From NCBI GenBank assembly GCA_013368315.1, contig JAACJM010000011.1:868001-932000 (forward strand): a DNA stretch of 64,000 nt, in the 5' to 3' direction. A program made the position numbers and the translations under genes. Positions 39,749-51,253 of this stretch are shown in pieces; position 1 is the stretch's first letter; every line of letters begins with the position of its first letter. The stretch is from Tetrapyrgos nigripes. Taxonomy: Eukaryota > Basidiomycota > Agaricomycetes > Agaricales > Campanellaceae. The notes under the pieces are model-generated. The model worked only from the letters and a program-made list of their open reading frames with translations, was not told the DNA's origin and made no database searches.

Positions 39749-42700
39749 ATGCATGCTCTTCACCAGGAACTTCTCCCTCCAAGCGGGATAGAGTTCGCTA
39801 CGACCCTCAAGCTAACATCGACCGCTCTCGGAAATGGACTACCACCCAGCACTTCAGCCCGACATGAAATAGCAGCGCGAGTACTCTGCAATGTGGTTGT
39901 CGCAAGGTCAAATTTGCTCCGGATATTCGAGGTTCGGGAAGAATTGGCTCCAGTTGGTCCGAGTGAGGAGGAGAGAGAGGCAAGAGGTGAACGGGATGGG
40001 AAGGAAGGCAAGGTGGGTGTGCGCAAGGGTACAGAGGCAGTTGAGGGTGAGGCAGAGATGGACAGGGACGGAGAAGGCTTTGTGAACATTGACAAGGTGA
40101 TTTTGTAGGCCCATGTATGTCTCCTACCTTGAATGAAATGAAACGCTTTTCACTATAGACCTCTGCGAAGAAAACCAGCGTGAAGACAGTAACCAAGTTT
40201 TACCATGTTCGAGAGCATCGTCTCCATGGTATCATCACTGGAATACAGGGAGTCAAAGTTGTCGCCTCTATTGAGGACAACCTCGACAGGCTACTGATAT
40301 CCTTCAAGGATGCAAAAGTGAGTACTCCTGGTTTTTTCACGACTTCAAAATTCTTAAAAGACGGATTTACAGATTGCGCTCATGGAATGGTCAGACACCG
40401 TGCATGACCTCATCACAGTCTCAATCCACACCTATGAACGAGCACCCCAACTCATGTCGTTGGATTCGTCTCAATTCCAAGCCCAGTTACGCGCCGACCC
40501 GCTTTCTCGTTGTGCAGGCTTGCTTCTACCCAAAGATGCCATTGCCATCCTTCCCTTCTACCAATCACAAGCAGAGCTGGATGTAATGGATATTGACCAG
40601 TATCCATCGCAAACTCGGTGTGTTGTCGCAACGTAGCTCTGTTTTCCTTCATCGCCTGACATATGCGTACAGAGACATCCCATACTCTCCAAGTTTCATT
40701 CTTGATCTACCTTTCTCTGTGGACAAGAGTATACATCATATCATCGACTTTGTCTTCCTTCCAGGCTTCAACAATCCGACAATGGCTGTTCTTTTCCAGC
40801 CTCAGCAGACATGGACTGGGTCAGTCTTTTTTTCTTATTATACTGACTACATATGATTCTGAACTAGTCTCACAGCCGTCTCAAGGAACACAAAGACACC
40901 ACCCACCTCATCATATTCACACTCGATATCACTCCCCAAAAATTCCCAATCATCACCTCCGTCGAAGGACTCCCTCACGACGCCCTCTCCCTCCTTCCCT
41001 GTTCCAGCTCCGTCTCCGGTGTCGTTGTCATCACAGCCAACTCCATAATCTACGTCGACCAAAGTTCCCGCAGGGTCTCACTCCCTCTAAATGGATGGGC
41101 TTCGCGTGTCTCTGACCTCGCACCTCAGCCCAATTTGACAAAGGAAGATTTGACTAGGAATATACTTCTGGAAGGGTCTAGAACTGTCTTCGCCGATGAA
41201 AGGACACTGTTTGTTATTCTGAGGGACGGGACGGTGTATCCGGTGGAGCTTGTCGTCGACGGGAAATCAGTGTCGAGGATAACGATGGGAGCACCTTTGG
41301 CGAAAACAACTATCGCGAGTTTAGCTATGGTGCTGAGTGAGGGAGCGGGTGGGATTTCTTCGTTGACTGGGTCGAAAGACGACAAGGATGCGAAAGAGGA
41401 AAAGCTGCTGTTTGTAGGGAGCACTGTCGGGGACTCTGTCTTGTTGAAAATCGCTAGGGTGGAGGAAGAAGTCGGCGAATCGCAAGAAGATGTAGAAATG
41501 GCGTCTGTTGTGGTAGATACGGATAGGGATGTTGAGATGGATGATGAAGAAGGTGTGTTTTTTTGCTTTCTTCCTTTCTCGTTTACACGCTGAAAGGCTA
41601 AATTTTCAGACATCTATGGTCCCTCCAAAAAGGATGAACCTTCTCCAACGCAATCTGCTACCATCAGAGCCAAGAAGACTCGTTCAGTGATCCACCTCTC
41701 GCTAGCTGACTCGCTTCCAGCGCATGGGCCCATTTCAGATCTGGCATTCTCGTTAGGAAGGAATGGGGTAGGTTCTTGTTTTTTTTCCGCTGTTACACTA
41801 ACTCATGTCCCCCATCATGCAGGATCGTCCAGTACCCGAATTAGTCGCTGCGACTGGATCAGGCCATCTTGGAGGGTTTACATTGCTGCAGGTGAGTATA
41901 GATACGCTTTATCCTTGTCATACTCATAGTTTTTGAAATGCGACTAGCGTGACCTTCCCATCCGAACCAAACGCAAACTCCATGCGATAGGTGGAGCTAG
42001 AGGAATGTGGTCTCTGCCTATTCGTCAGACTTTACGAGGTGCTGGGATGCCATCGACTGGGGAGCAAGATACGTTGATTCTGAGTACGGATGCTAATCCT
42101 TCTCCGGGGTTGTCGAGGGTATGTGTCTTATTTCTTCAATCTCCATCTGTCTCGGTTGGATTCATTCTTTGTTACTGTACTAACCGTTTCTCGACTTTTG
42201 CCCTTTCCTGGAATGACAGATAGCCTCTCGTTCTCAAAAAGCCGACATCAATATCACCACTCGTATACCGGGCACTACCATCGGAGCTGCGCCGTTCTTC
42301 CAAAAGACAGCTATTCTGCATGTGACGACTGGGAATATTCGGGTTTTGGAGCCTGGTGGGCATTTACTCTTTTCTTCTTTACGCCTGAGCTATTCTAAGT
42401 TTTTCCGTCCTTCCTTCTTTCTTTTTCCGTCACTCCAGATGGTACCGAAAGACAAGTAATCAAAGACACCGAGTCAACGAAGAATCCTTCCCAAGCAGCT
42501 GTTCCTCGAGCTCGTATTCGTGCATGCTCCATCTCTGATCCTTTCGTTTTGATTATTCGTGAAGACGACTCGATAGGGCTGTTTATTGCAGAGCCTGAAA
42601 GAGGGAAGATTAGAAGGAAGGATATGAGTATGATGGGAGATAAGGTGGGGCCGTTTCCGTTGCTGGTCATATTATTCACTATCGTTAATATCTCTCAACT

Positions 42701-45700
42701 GGAAACAGACTTCCCGGTATCTGTCAGGGTGTTTCTTCACCGACCATACCGGCGTTTTCGAGAACAACCTGGTATCAAACGTCATACCCCAAAGTGTCTC
42801 TAGTGACAAGAATAACAAGGTAGCGGCGACGACGACGCTCAATTCCGTCGTTAGCAATAACAAGTCGCAGTGGTTGATGTTGGTTAGACCTCAGGGTGTT
42901 ATGGAGGTACGTATTGTGACGAAATATAACGTCATTACCGCAAGCATTTCTGACGAATGACCGTAGATATGGACTCTACCGAAATTGACTTTGGTCTTCT
43001 CAACGTCCGCCTTACCTCAACTGCACCCTGTATTGATGGACTCGCATGACCCGCCTGCGAATTCGAGTACCGTTACTCAGAAGGAACCTCAGCCCCAAGC
43101 TCAGGTGCCAGCACAAGCACAAGCACAATCGCCGGTTTCACCGGAAGAACCTAGTTCGCCCAAGTTAGAGGGAGAGTCTGAGAAGAAGGAAGCGGAGCAG
43201 ACGCAGGTGGTCGACCAAATTCTGGTAGCACCAGTTGGTGAAGGAAAACTCGAAATATACCTTTTCGTGAGTTTTCTCTCTCTTTTTCTTTCTTTCAACC
43301 CCTTCCCTTTTCGGTAATGTTGTTACTGACCCTCAAAACCAAATACCTCCCAGGTCTTTCTACGTTCTGGTCAAATGGCAATCTACCAAGCTCTACCCCA
43401 TTCACCTCAGCCCTCAGTTGATGTTACCCAATCACCTTCACCAAAAACAACCAGTCGTACCTCTCACGTCAACGTCAAGTTTGTCAAGATTCTATCCAAG
43501 GCGTTTTCTCTCAGTACGCATGATGGGCCGGGTATCGTCGCCTTGGCGGAACAGAAGAAGATTTTGAGGATGTTTGTACCGTTTTCCACGACGCCTCATC
43601 ATTCGTCTAGTCCGTTGTCGTCAGAGACGAGGTACACCGGAGTATTCTTCACCGGTGAAAATCCCAGTTGGATACTCGGTACGGATAAGGGCGGTCTGAG
43701 GATGTATTCGTCTGGGTATTCGGTTGTGCATGCGTTTACACCTTGTTCGTTGTGGGATTCCAAGGGGGACTTTTTGGTTTATTCCGATGAGGTGGGTCAC
43801 ATCCTGTCATGTATTTCTTCTGACACTGACGAACGCACTTCGCCTTCTCTCTAGGGCCCTTCCCTTCTCGAATGGATTCCAGATTTCCGTCTAGACGGTC
43901 CTCTACCAGAAAAGTTTATCCCCCGCGGACGACCATACTCCAACATCGTCTTTGACCCCGCCACGTCCTTGATAGTTGCCGCTGCTTCTCTAGAAGCTAA
44001 ATTTGCTTTGTTTGACGAGGATAACAATCGGGTTTGGGAGCCCGATGCACATAATATTTCAGATATGACGACGGAGTGCTCGACTTTAGAGTTGATTTCG
44101 CCGGATTTGTGGGTGACCATGGATGGGTATGTTTTTGTCATCTTCTACTGTTTCTTTCAGCAATATTGACTAAATTGTGAACCCTCAGATACGAATTCGC
44201 TACCAACGAGACCGTCAATGCCGTCACAGTTGTTACTCTGGAGACGTCTTCAACCGAGTCGGGTAACAAGGAGTTTATTGCGGTCGGGACGACTATTAAT
44301 AGGGGAGAGGATTTGGCTGTTAAAGGCGCTGTATGTTTGATTTCTTTTCTTTTCTTTCTTTTCTTTCTTTCTTTCCTTCCCCCTCAGTCGTTCTGTGTAC
44401 AATCCTGGACTGACCAATGTGCTACCGTTCTCTCTCTACAGACATATATTTTCGAAATTGTTGAGGTTGTTCCAGATGCTGCACTTGCTCCCAAGAGATG
44501 GTACAAGTTACGACTTAGGTGTAGAGACGACGCCAAAGGGCCTGTTACGGCTCTGTGTGGGTTTAATGGCTATCTGGTGTCTTCTATGGGTCAGAAGGTA
44601 TGTTCGTGTCTTTCTCGTTTTCTTCTGGCTTTCCTTTATCGTTGGCGGAAATAGTTTCCGTACCTTCCCTTTCCCTCCGCGCCTTCTCTCTGACAGTTCA
44701 CTGACTCTACGCTTCTCCCAGATCTTCGTAAGGGCTTTTGACCTCGATGAGCGACTTGTAGGCGTTGCGTTCATGGATGTTGGTGTCTATGTTACTTCAC
44801 TGCGTAGCCTCAAAAATCTCCTCCTCGTCGGTGATGCAGTGAAGAGTGTGTCGTTTGTTGCATTCCAGGTTGGTTCTCTACTCCTTTTTCTCTTGCCTTT
44901 CTCTTTTACATTGCTGACTGGTTTTGTTTATATCTCTAGGAAGACCCCTACAAACTCGTTCTCCTCGGCAAAGACCTTCGACACAATTGCGTGACCAATG
45001 CAGATTTCTTCTTCACGGAGGAGGATATGGCCATATTGACCAATGACGAGGAAGGAATCGTCAGAATGTATGAGTATAATCCTATTGGTTAGTCCATTCC
45101 TCGTTCCCTTTCCCTTCTGCTCCTTTGTGTCTGCCCCCCCCCCCCCCCCCCCCCCCCCCGTTTGCTAACGAACTCGCTTATTGGTGTACAGATCCCGCTA
45201 GTGATGGCCGCTACCTCATTCTACGATCTGAGTTCAACGCCCAAGCAGAATATCGTACGACAGCCTTGATAGCTCATAGGACAACTCTTGATGAAGACGT
45301 CCCGCAGGCTAGGCTTATATGTGGTATGTGACTGGATTTTTTTACGGTTTGCGTCACTCGTCCAACAAAATGTAATGCTTGGTCTAGGTGCTACCAACGG
45401 GTCCCTGGCGTCTCTCACTCCCATAGACGAGGCGGTATCAAAAAGGTTACAACTTCTGCAAGGACAGTTGACAAGGAATATTCAGCATGTTGCTGGTCTT
45501 AACCCCAAAGCTCTCCGGTGGGTTGTTGTTATTTCTTTCTTTCTTTTTCACACATCTATGTACAAACTATAAGTTGCTCATTCTTCTCATAGAATCGTCC
45601 GAAACGACTACTTCTCCAAACCCCTCTCCAAAGGAATTCTTGATGGGAACCTCTTAACCCATTTTACCGCTCTGCCTTTTTCACGTCAGGTGGAGATGAC

Positions 45701-45767
45701 CAGGCAGATTGGGACAGAGGTAGAGAGGATTTTGAGAGATTGGATCGAGTTGGAAAGGGTTTGGTAG
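39749..45767 (+). CDS. CFT1: CFT1/CPSF160, pre-mRNA cleavage and polyadenylation factor subunit
   Basis: CFT1 is the large beta-propeller scaffold that helps recognise the poly(A) signal during mRNA 3'-end formation. The start MHALHQELLPPSGIEFATTL (ATG 39749) is typical of fungal CFT1. VTKFYHVREHRLHGIITGIQ lies in the N-terminal propeller (about 40190). ILDLPFSVDKSIHHIIDFVFL and PTMAVLFQP follow, then the middle propeller (WSLPIRQTLRGA, GIVALAEQKKILRMF). The C-terminal CPSF_A-type region has ALCGFNGYLVSSMGQKIFVRAFD, YVTSLRSLKNLLLVGDAVKSVSF and NADFFFTEEDMAILTNDEEGIVRMYEY. The end is RQIGTEVERILRDWIELERVW with TAG at 45765-45767. About 20 introns of 50-70 nt interrupt it. Three low-complexity insertions (39950-40090, 41330-41560, 43040-43220) look species-specific. 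Confidence 0.93.
45134..45161 (+). repeat. 28-base poly-C tract inside a CFT1 intron
   Basis: An unbroken run of 28 C lies in the intron between NPI and DPASDG (about 45089-45191), ahead of the gtgtacag acceptor. It may act as part of the pyrimidine tract. Its exact length should be treated as uncertain because such runs are hard to sequence. Confidence 0.9.
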
Positions 45768-46055
45768 ACCCACGTGTTGGGGCAGGGTGCAGTAGGCGGT
45801 CGGGTAGATGAGATGCTGTGTTTAATCGGGTGCTGGACGGACAGGAATAGCAGGGTGGATAGCAGGGTGGGTGAAGCGAGGAGTATATAGCTCAGTTACT
45901 GCTTCTGCCTAGACGACATTGACGATTATTGCTCAATCTGTTTGGTCATTCATTTTTCTCTCAATATGATATAGGTACATTGACGGTAGTGCGCCGCTTT
46001 CTAACTATTAAGGCCAGCTGTTTTTTGTTCCTCATCCGAACGGCCAGCCTAGATA

Positions 46056-47856
46056 TTAACAAAGCGTTTGAATTACCTTTCTTGAGGATATAAAGCAGCT
46101 TTTACTTACCTCTATAACGTCGTGTGCTTCATTAACTTGAAAGCTGCCAGTATCTTCCGGTTGATAAGGCTGGGTACTGTTATTCGGAGTGCGCCTCGTT
46201 CTGAAGCTTATGTCGGAAATCACAACATTGTTGCGCAGACTGCTGCGATAATTAAGCATGGCGACTAGATAATCGAATTGGTCTGATTATTGACACAAGA
46301 AAATGTGGGATTAGAAAGTACTTACGCGTAGTGATAATATACACCTTGGTCAAGTTGAAATAGAAGCCAATCCTATTGATACATTGATGGTAATGCATTG
46401 GATATTGCCAGGAGGCTCATGCAAAATTGTCCTTACCACCATAAATTTGTCGGTTTTACCAAATATAATATAAGGACGACGATCTGGGAAATGGTAACCA
46501 GAAGTCCTCTAGATATGGTGAATCTCAGCAACTTTTGAAGAAGAGTGTCTGTCCTATAGTCATTTTGTGTTAGATTGTAGCAAATCCTCCGGAGGAGCTA
46601 GAAACTCACCGTCGCATTCCAATTTTAGTTAGGTGGAGTGACCGAGAAAGCTGGATCGTTGTCAAGATATCTGCCACTGCACCAAACCCAAACTCAAGCC
46701 CTAACTGCCACTTTTGAATATGGTAGAGAGCAATTTCCAAGAGTTAGCCGCAGCTTTGATCGCTAAATTCTGAATTTAATGTACCCGTATCTTTTTGTCA
46801 CTTTCAAGAACACTGATTGAAGTTTTGCCAAACAACTGGATGACTGCTGCAACTCCAATAGCTGCTCCGTTTTAAAACCCTTGAAAAAGATGAATGTTAA
46901 TGGAAAACTTACCCACAGCTCCCAGAGACATTGTTGCCTTTTCAAAAGATAAACAATAAGTCTATGCCCACTGAGATGCTATACATACACTTGTGGCCAA
47001 CACAGACCAATAGAATCTGCCAACTGTGATTTATCATTAAGGAAATGGGTTGGTCTGGAACTTCGACTGCAACTTGAATACGTACGTAACCAAATTCGTT
47101 GGAGAAAGAAGCATTGAACGCAGAGCACAGTCAAACTCATGATTAAGTGCTGAGCAACAGTTTCCCTGGAAAACCTGGTTAGTTTTGAAGCTCGCCTCGG
47201 AGTGAGAGCATATTAGTCTAACGCACGTATTTGACGTAGCAAGATGAAGAACATTTCCAAAGTTTATCACCTTAGTTAGAAAAAAGTCGAGCAACTAGCA
47301 TTTCTAAGTAACATTTGGATTTACCAGAAAGGAGTGAATGATCTGAACGTCCAAGAATGTGAAAGTCATGTCGAGCATGCTGTTTTCGAGTACGTTATGC
47401 AAGGTACAGCAACAGAGTAAATGGGCAAGTAGCGCTTTGCGTACACTATAAAGACCACCTAGTTCGGAGTTAGCAATAGCCCACACAGATTAATCAAGTA
47501 TAGCCTACATAAGACCTTAGCATCCAATTATCATTGTTGTTGTGGATATAAATCCATCCCTGCGAAACAATTATTCCAAACAGACTGCATAAATTTTTTT
47601 TATATTAGAAAAATCACAGAGAAAAATCAGTGGCGTACATCAAGGAAAGGGAGTATCCAAAGAATGGACCATCAAAATCTGGAGCAATGTTGGTACCAAC
47701 CACAGGAGGACTGCTAGGAGGACCAGGTTCAGGTTGCGACATAATGGCAGGTGTAAAATTATAGGTTGCCTGCAAGAGACTTGGAAGTCGGGGGAGTGGA
47801 ACTTGAATGAAGGAAGTCGAAGGAGTCCGAGTGCAGCTTATGAGTCTACGAACCAT
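46056..47856 (-). CDS. Multi-pass membrane protein, DUF6534-like
   Basis: On the minus strand several exons join into a typical seven-helix basidiomycete membrane protein of unknown role. The likely start is MSQPEPGPPSSPPVVGTN (about 47742), with an alternative ATG at 47856. GPFFGYSLSLM is next, then SLFGIIVSQGWIYIHNNNDN (about 47540-47590), LAHLLCCCTLHNVLENSMLDM, ETVAQHLIMSLTVLCVQCFF (about 47100-47165), GAAIGVAAVIQLFGKTS (about 46815-46865), LGLEFGFGAVADILTTIQLS (about 46650-46710) and LLRFTISRGLLVTISQIVVL (about 46485-46545). The tail has MLNYRSSLRNN near 46230, close to the LNSR box usual at the end of this family. The stop is at 46056. I see no clear frame break, but the exon joins are approximate. 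The family match is from memory of the pattern, and its function is unknown. Confidence 0.7.
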
Positions 47857-48565
47857 CTATTACTGGATCGCATGGTGGCCCTCCGGTAGCAATCCGGTAG
47901 CAATAAAGGGAGTTCTGTGTAGATTGACGTACAAGGGGGTGGCGGGATGAGACTCCGGTATATCGGGTAGGGGGGATCTTAGGAAAATTTTTTTCTGAGG
48001 TCACCTAAAGTAGGGTTATGGCAATAATACTGACCAAAAAATCCAAATTAGCATTTTTTTTCGCATGTTGGCCCTTTGCCAGCTGTTTCCACTATTTCTT
48101 CACGCAGGTTGGACGAATTCTGGACTGTTCCAAGACTGTTCTTCAGTTCTTCGAGCATCTTTTCTTTGAAAATGAGCATTTTCTAAGTTTATACACAGGC
48201 TACAGTGACATGCTGGAAGTCCGGCAGGTCTATCCTCCATTTTTTTCGCAGGTTAGATTCTTTTCGCAACAGAATTTCTTTTTGCAAATCTACCTTGCCT
48301 GAAAGTTTTACAGGTTGCTCTGAGAGCCCAACCGTTGAAACGGTCCAAATCTGGCAGCTCAAATATTTCATGCCTTTTTCGCGCAGGTTAGAATATTAGG
48401 AGCTGACCCGGCCGTGGCGCGCCACTTGGAGTAAAAAAGTCATGTGCCTTGCAATTGACCCCTATACGCGTGCGAATTTCACGGTCTCAATCTCACAGTC
48501 TGAACCCTTTTACCTTCTAGTCTCCTGGACAGACACCCTGATGATCTACTAAAGTAGATGTAGTC
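47857..48565. repeat. Gap with degenerate tandem-like motif
   Basis: No gene is supported. Four related motifs recur at about 48057, 48098, 48242 and 48370: a T-run, then ttcgc, an optional gc, and aggttagat/aggttggac. They look like decayed tandem or nested repeat copies. Confidence 0.4.
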
Positions 48566-48990
48566 TGTTATGAAAGGGGTGTGGGCCAGCGCCGAGACGT
48601 GGCGAGTACGAGGCCACAGGATTTACCACAGACTAGTCATTAATTTTGTTCTCATGTACAAACATGCAAGGAGAGAAGCAGAGAGGAGAGGCTGGTGACG
48701 ATGAAAAGCTTACACGTCGATTGAGTCGGACATGGGCAGGAATGCAGTATAGTGCAGCGTTGACCTGACTGAGAAAGACAGGGAGAATGATTATTGTAAC
48801 GATGGTGATTTAGACGAATTAGCGAGCGTCTCTGCAAAAACAAACGTATATTTGCAATACCAGTATGTAGCGGTTAGGGGGAAAGGGAAAAACCGGAGAC
48901 AAAGTACTAGGAAAAAACAGGAACAATTCGTATAGCCACAAGCGGAAAATGGGTGTAAAGAACTCAGCCTCATTCTTCGGCCTCGTAATG
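48566..48990 (+). mobile_element. Repeat with conserved ends, copy 1 (about 425 bp)
   Basis: The left end is atgaaaggggtgtgggcc (48568-48585), followed by a block ending gagtacgaggccacagg. The right end is atagccacaagcgg...ggcctcgtaa (48934-48989). The same two ends, in the same order, delimit other copies here. The inside has no coding potential that I can support. No target duplication is obvious, and the superfamily is unknown. Confidence 0.5.
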
Positions 48991-49696
48991 TACAATGACT
49001 CAAGTCACTCAACGACTCAACGCAAGCTCTATGTATGTAAGATACGCAAAAGTCAGTCTTGGGTAACGTCACATAAGTATGTACCTCTGTATTTTCCTAA
49101 TAGCACCTTCCACGATGTGAAATTGAGAGATCAGCCACTGTAAGATTCAAGGTAGCTTCATTACAAAGAGGCTTACAGAGGCAAATTTAATGATTTCTTT
49201 CTCTAGAGAGAGTTATTAGAGGTACATACTCACGTGACGTTACCCAAGACTGGCTTTTGCGTATCTTACGAGTATCACCACATGTTAGTTAACTGGCGCA
49301 AAATTTTCTATTGACATTGACAGGTTGCTTGTACAGCTTGAGTATATAATATAAGTAGACGCCGACGGACAGGTTATAACCCTTTTCTCTAGTCTCCCCA
49401 TACCTACCCTATGAAAGGGATGTGGGCCAATGCTGCACGTGGCAAGTACGAGGCCACAGGTTTTCTCTTTACTGGAGTAGGAAGAAGCCAGATGAGGTGC
49501 AGAGGCCCAAAACTGGATGATAAGCAAATATGTGAACTATTGAGGAAAAGGGAGGGAAAAAGAAAAGAAAGCAAGCAATGAAAAGACGAGAGATCAAGAG
49601 AGAGAAGAGAGGAGAAAAGAAAAGAAAGCAAGTGATGAAGAAGAAGACGAGATAGCAAGAGAGAGAAAGATAACGATAAATGAAAGAGAGCAAAAG

Positions 49697-50821
49697 CAGT
49701 GTTCTACTTAAGGTCTTAAGCCTTAAGCACTTCAAGGGCTTAATACCCTTAAATTTAAGGGTTATGATTTCGAGAGGAGAATTTTAAGGCCTAAGGGCGG
49801 GATTTAAGGCTTAAGCTTGGCTAAGTAAATTCCGTGAGAAATATAATTTTTATTCGCGCTCGGAGTCACTGGGGCCAACGACGGGTCCATTCAAAGAATT
49901 TCTGTCATCAAAGGATGATTTCGAGGGAACCATGGTATGCTCTTTATTTTTGACTAACTATTTCAATTCTAATGAAACGAAGCGTCGAGGTCCTATTGCC
50001 ACATGGAAAGCATTGAGTGGCTCTGCAGAGATCCGTGAATTGGCACTGTTTGCTGTCAAGTAACTCAAGATTGTTGTGAATCAGGTGGGGTGCGAATGTC
50101 TGCTCTCAAGCACCAAGTTCATCCAATCCTCCCGGCGGAATCATTTGGGTCTGAAAAGGGTACAAAAGCTGCATACAGTGAGTGTTCTAATTTATGTCCT
50201 TGCTCGTATCTTACTCATCCATTCCCTTAGGTTGGAGCTGATACGCACGGTTAATCAAGCAAAAGATTTAATCAAACCATGAGGAACCATAAGCAAGAGT
50301 CTGTGGATAAGCTTTTGAGTGTTCTGCACTATCGAGATCTCCTTGAAGATATTAATGACGGAGATGAGACCGAACGTGGGAGGGCACTTGTTCTACAGCT
50401 TCTGGATGGCATATAGAAATGGCAAAGTGGATAGGTGAGGCTTGTCAAGCAGAGAATGATGAACAAAACAAGGATATTGTGGACCCGAATTTGTTCACAC
50501 TACAAACTCTATTTGGTGGTCTTCCGAAGTGGGTGCGCGTTACTCATGGTCAGATTGATGAGGAGGCTATACTTATGGAGGCCCTTGCAGATGCTGAAGA
50601 GGACGAAATTCCTGATGACGGAGCTATTGAGATACCTTCTGATGAGGAATACATAGGCTAGCTACATTTATCTTACACAGAAATCCGTGTCATCCCTCAG
50701 AAAAATTTTTGCTCCTTTTCAGAATTTAAGCCTTAAATCAAACCCTTGAATCAACCCTTAAACCTTAAATAACCCTTAAAGAATTGATGGACCCAATTTA
50801 AGGCCTTAAAGTGAGACACTG
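49697..50821 (+). mobile_element. Degenerate hAT element with exact 8-bp target duplication
   Basis: The 8-mer agcaaaag stands at 49689-49696 and again at 50822-50829. Between them the element starts CAGTGTTCTACTTAAGG and ends with the inverse of CAGTGTCTCACTTTAAGG, so both ends carry the CAGTG start usual for hAT. Both subterminal zones are packed with ttaaggc/gccttaa motifs. The 1,125-bp element keeps only the end of a transposase gene. Confidence 0.92.
49980..50661 (+). pseudogene. C-terminal remnant of a hAT transposase
   Basis: The frame reads GPIATWKALSGSAEIRELA and LFAVK, then a stop at about 50061, then LKIVVNQVGCECLLSSTKFI, SSRRNHLGLKRVQKLHT and KLLSVLHYRDLLEDINDGDE. The last open part, 50419-50661, reads MAKWIGEACQAENDEQNKD and LMEALADAEEDEIPDDGAIE. 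These match the dimerisation region and acidic tail of fungal hAT transposases. In-frame stops and the missing N-terminal two thirds show it is dead. Confidence 0.8.
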
Positions 50822-51253
50822 AGCAAAAGAGAAAGGAAAGCAATAAAAAAAGAACAAGACAAAGAAAAAAGACAACGAAATGAAAGATCAAGATTGGAAA
50901 CTTTTGTTACCGGTCGCAAAGATATTGAGACAACATCATTGTTTGGTCATGTTTAAGAAATGCAGGGGCTGTGGATATGGGCAAGGACTTGGAGGAAACC
51001 GGAAACAACAGCACGGGAGGAGACGGGATGAATATGCACCGCCACACGCGGAAACGGAGTGTAAAGAACTCAGCCTCATTTCATTCGGCCTCGTAACTTA
51101 CATAGTCTCTCTTTCCCTCTTCTACCTACAGAGCATCTCCCTCTTCGACCGGAAAGCCAGAGCCCAATCACATCTCTCGCTGAGCGTTGCATCACACAAA
51201 GGAACAAAGTTGGATTCAATGAACCCGAAGCCTAGGACTCCTGGAAACTGTAA

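Larger units (their letters stand above)
49411..51097 (+). mobile_element. Repeat with conserved ends, copy 2, carrying a nested hAT element
   Basis: The left end (tatgaaagggatgtgggcc) and right end (acgcggaaac...ttcggcctcgtaa, about 51047-51097) match copy 1. Inside, 49540-49690 is a purine-rich stretch with a doubled unit of about 60 bp. The hAT element at 49697-50821 interrupts it. Without that insertion the copy would be about 550 bp. Confidence 0.5.

Noticed and set aside
49469..49735. Hydrophobic minus-strand frame (Leu/Phe/Ser runs)
   Set aside because: It is the complement of a purine-rich low-complexity stretch inside a repeat copy and runs into the hAT end.
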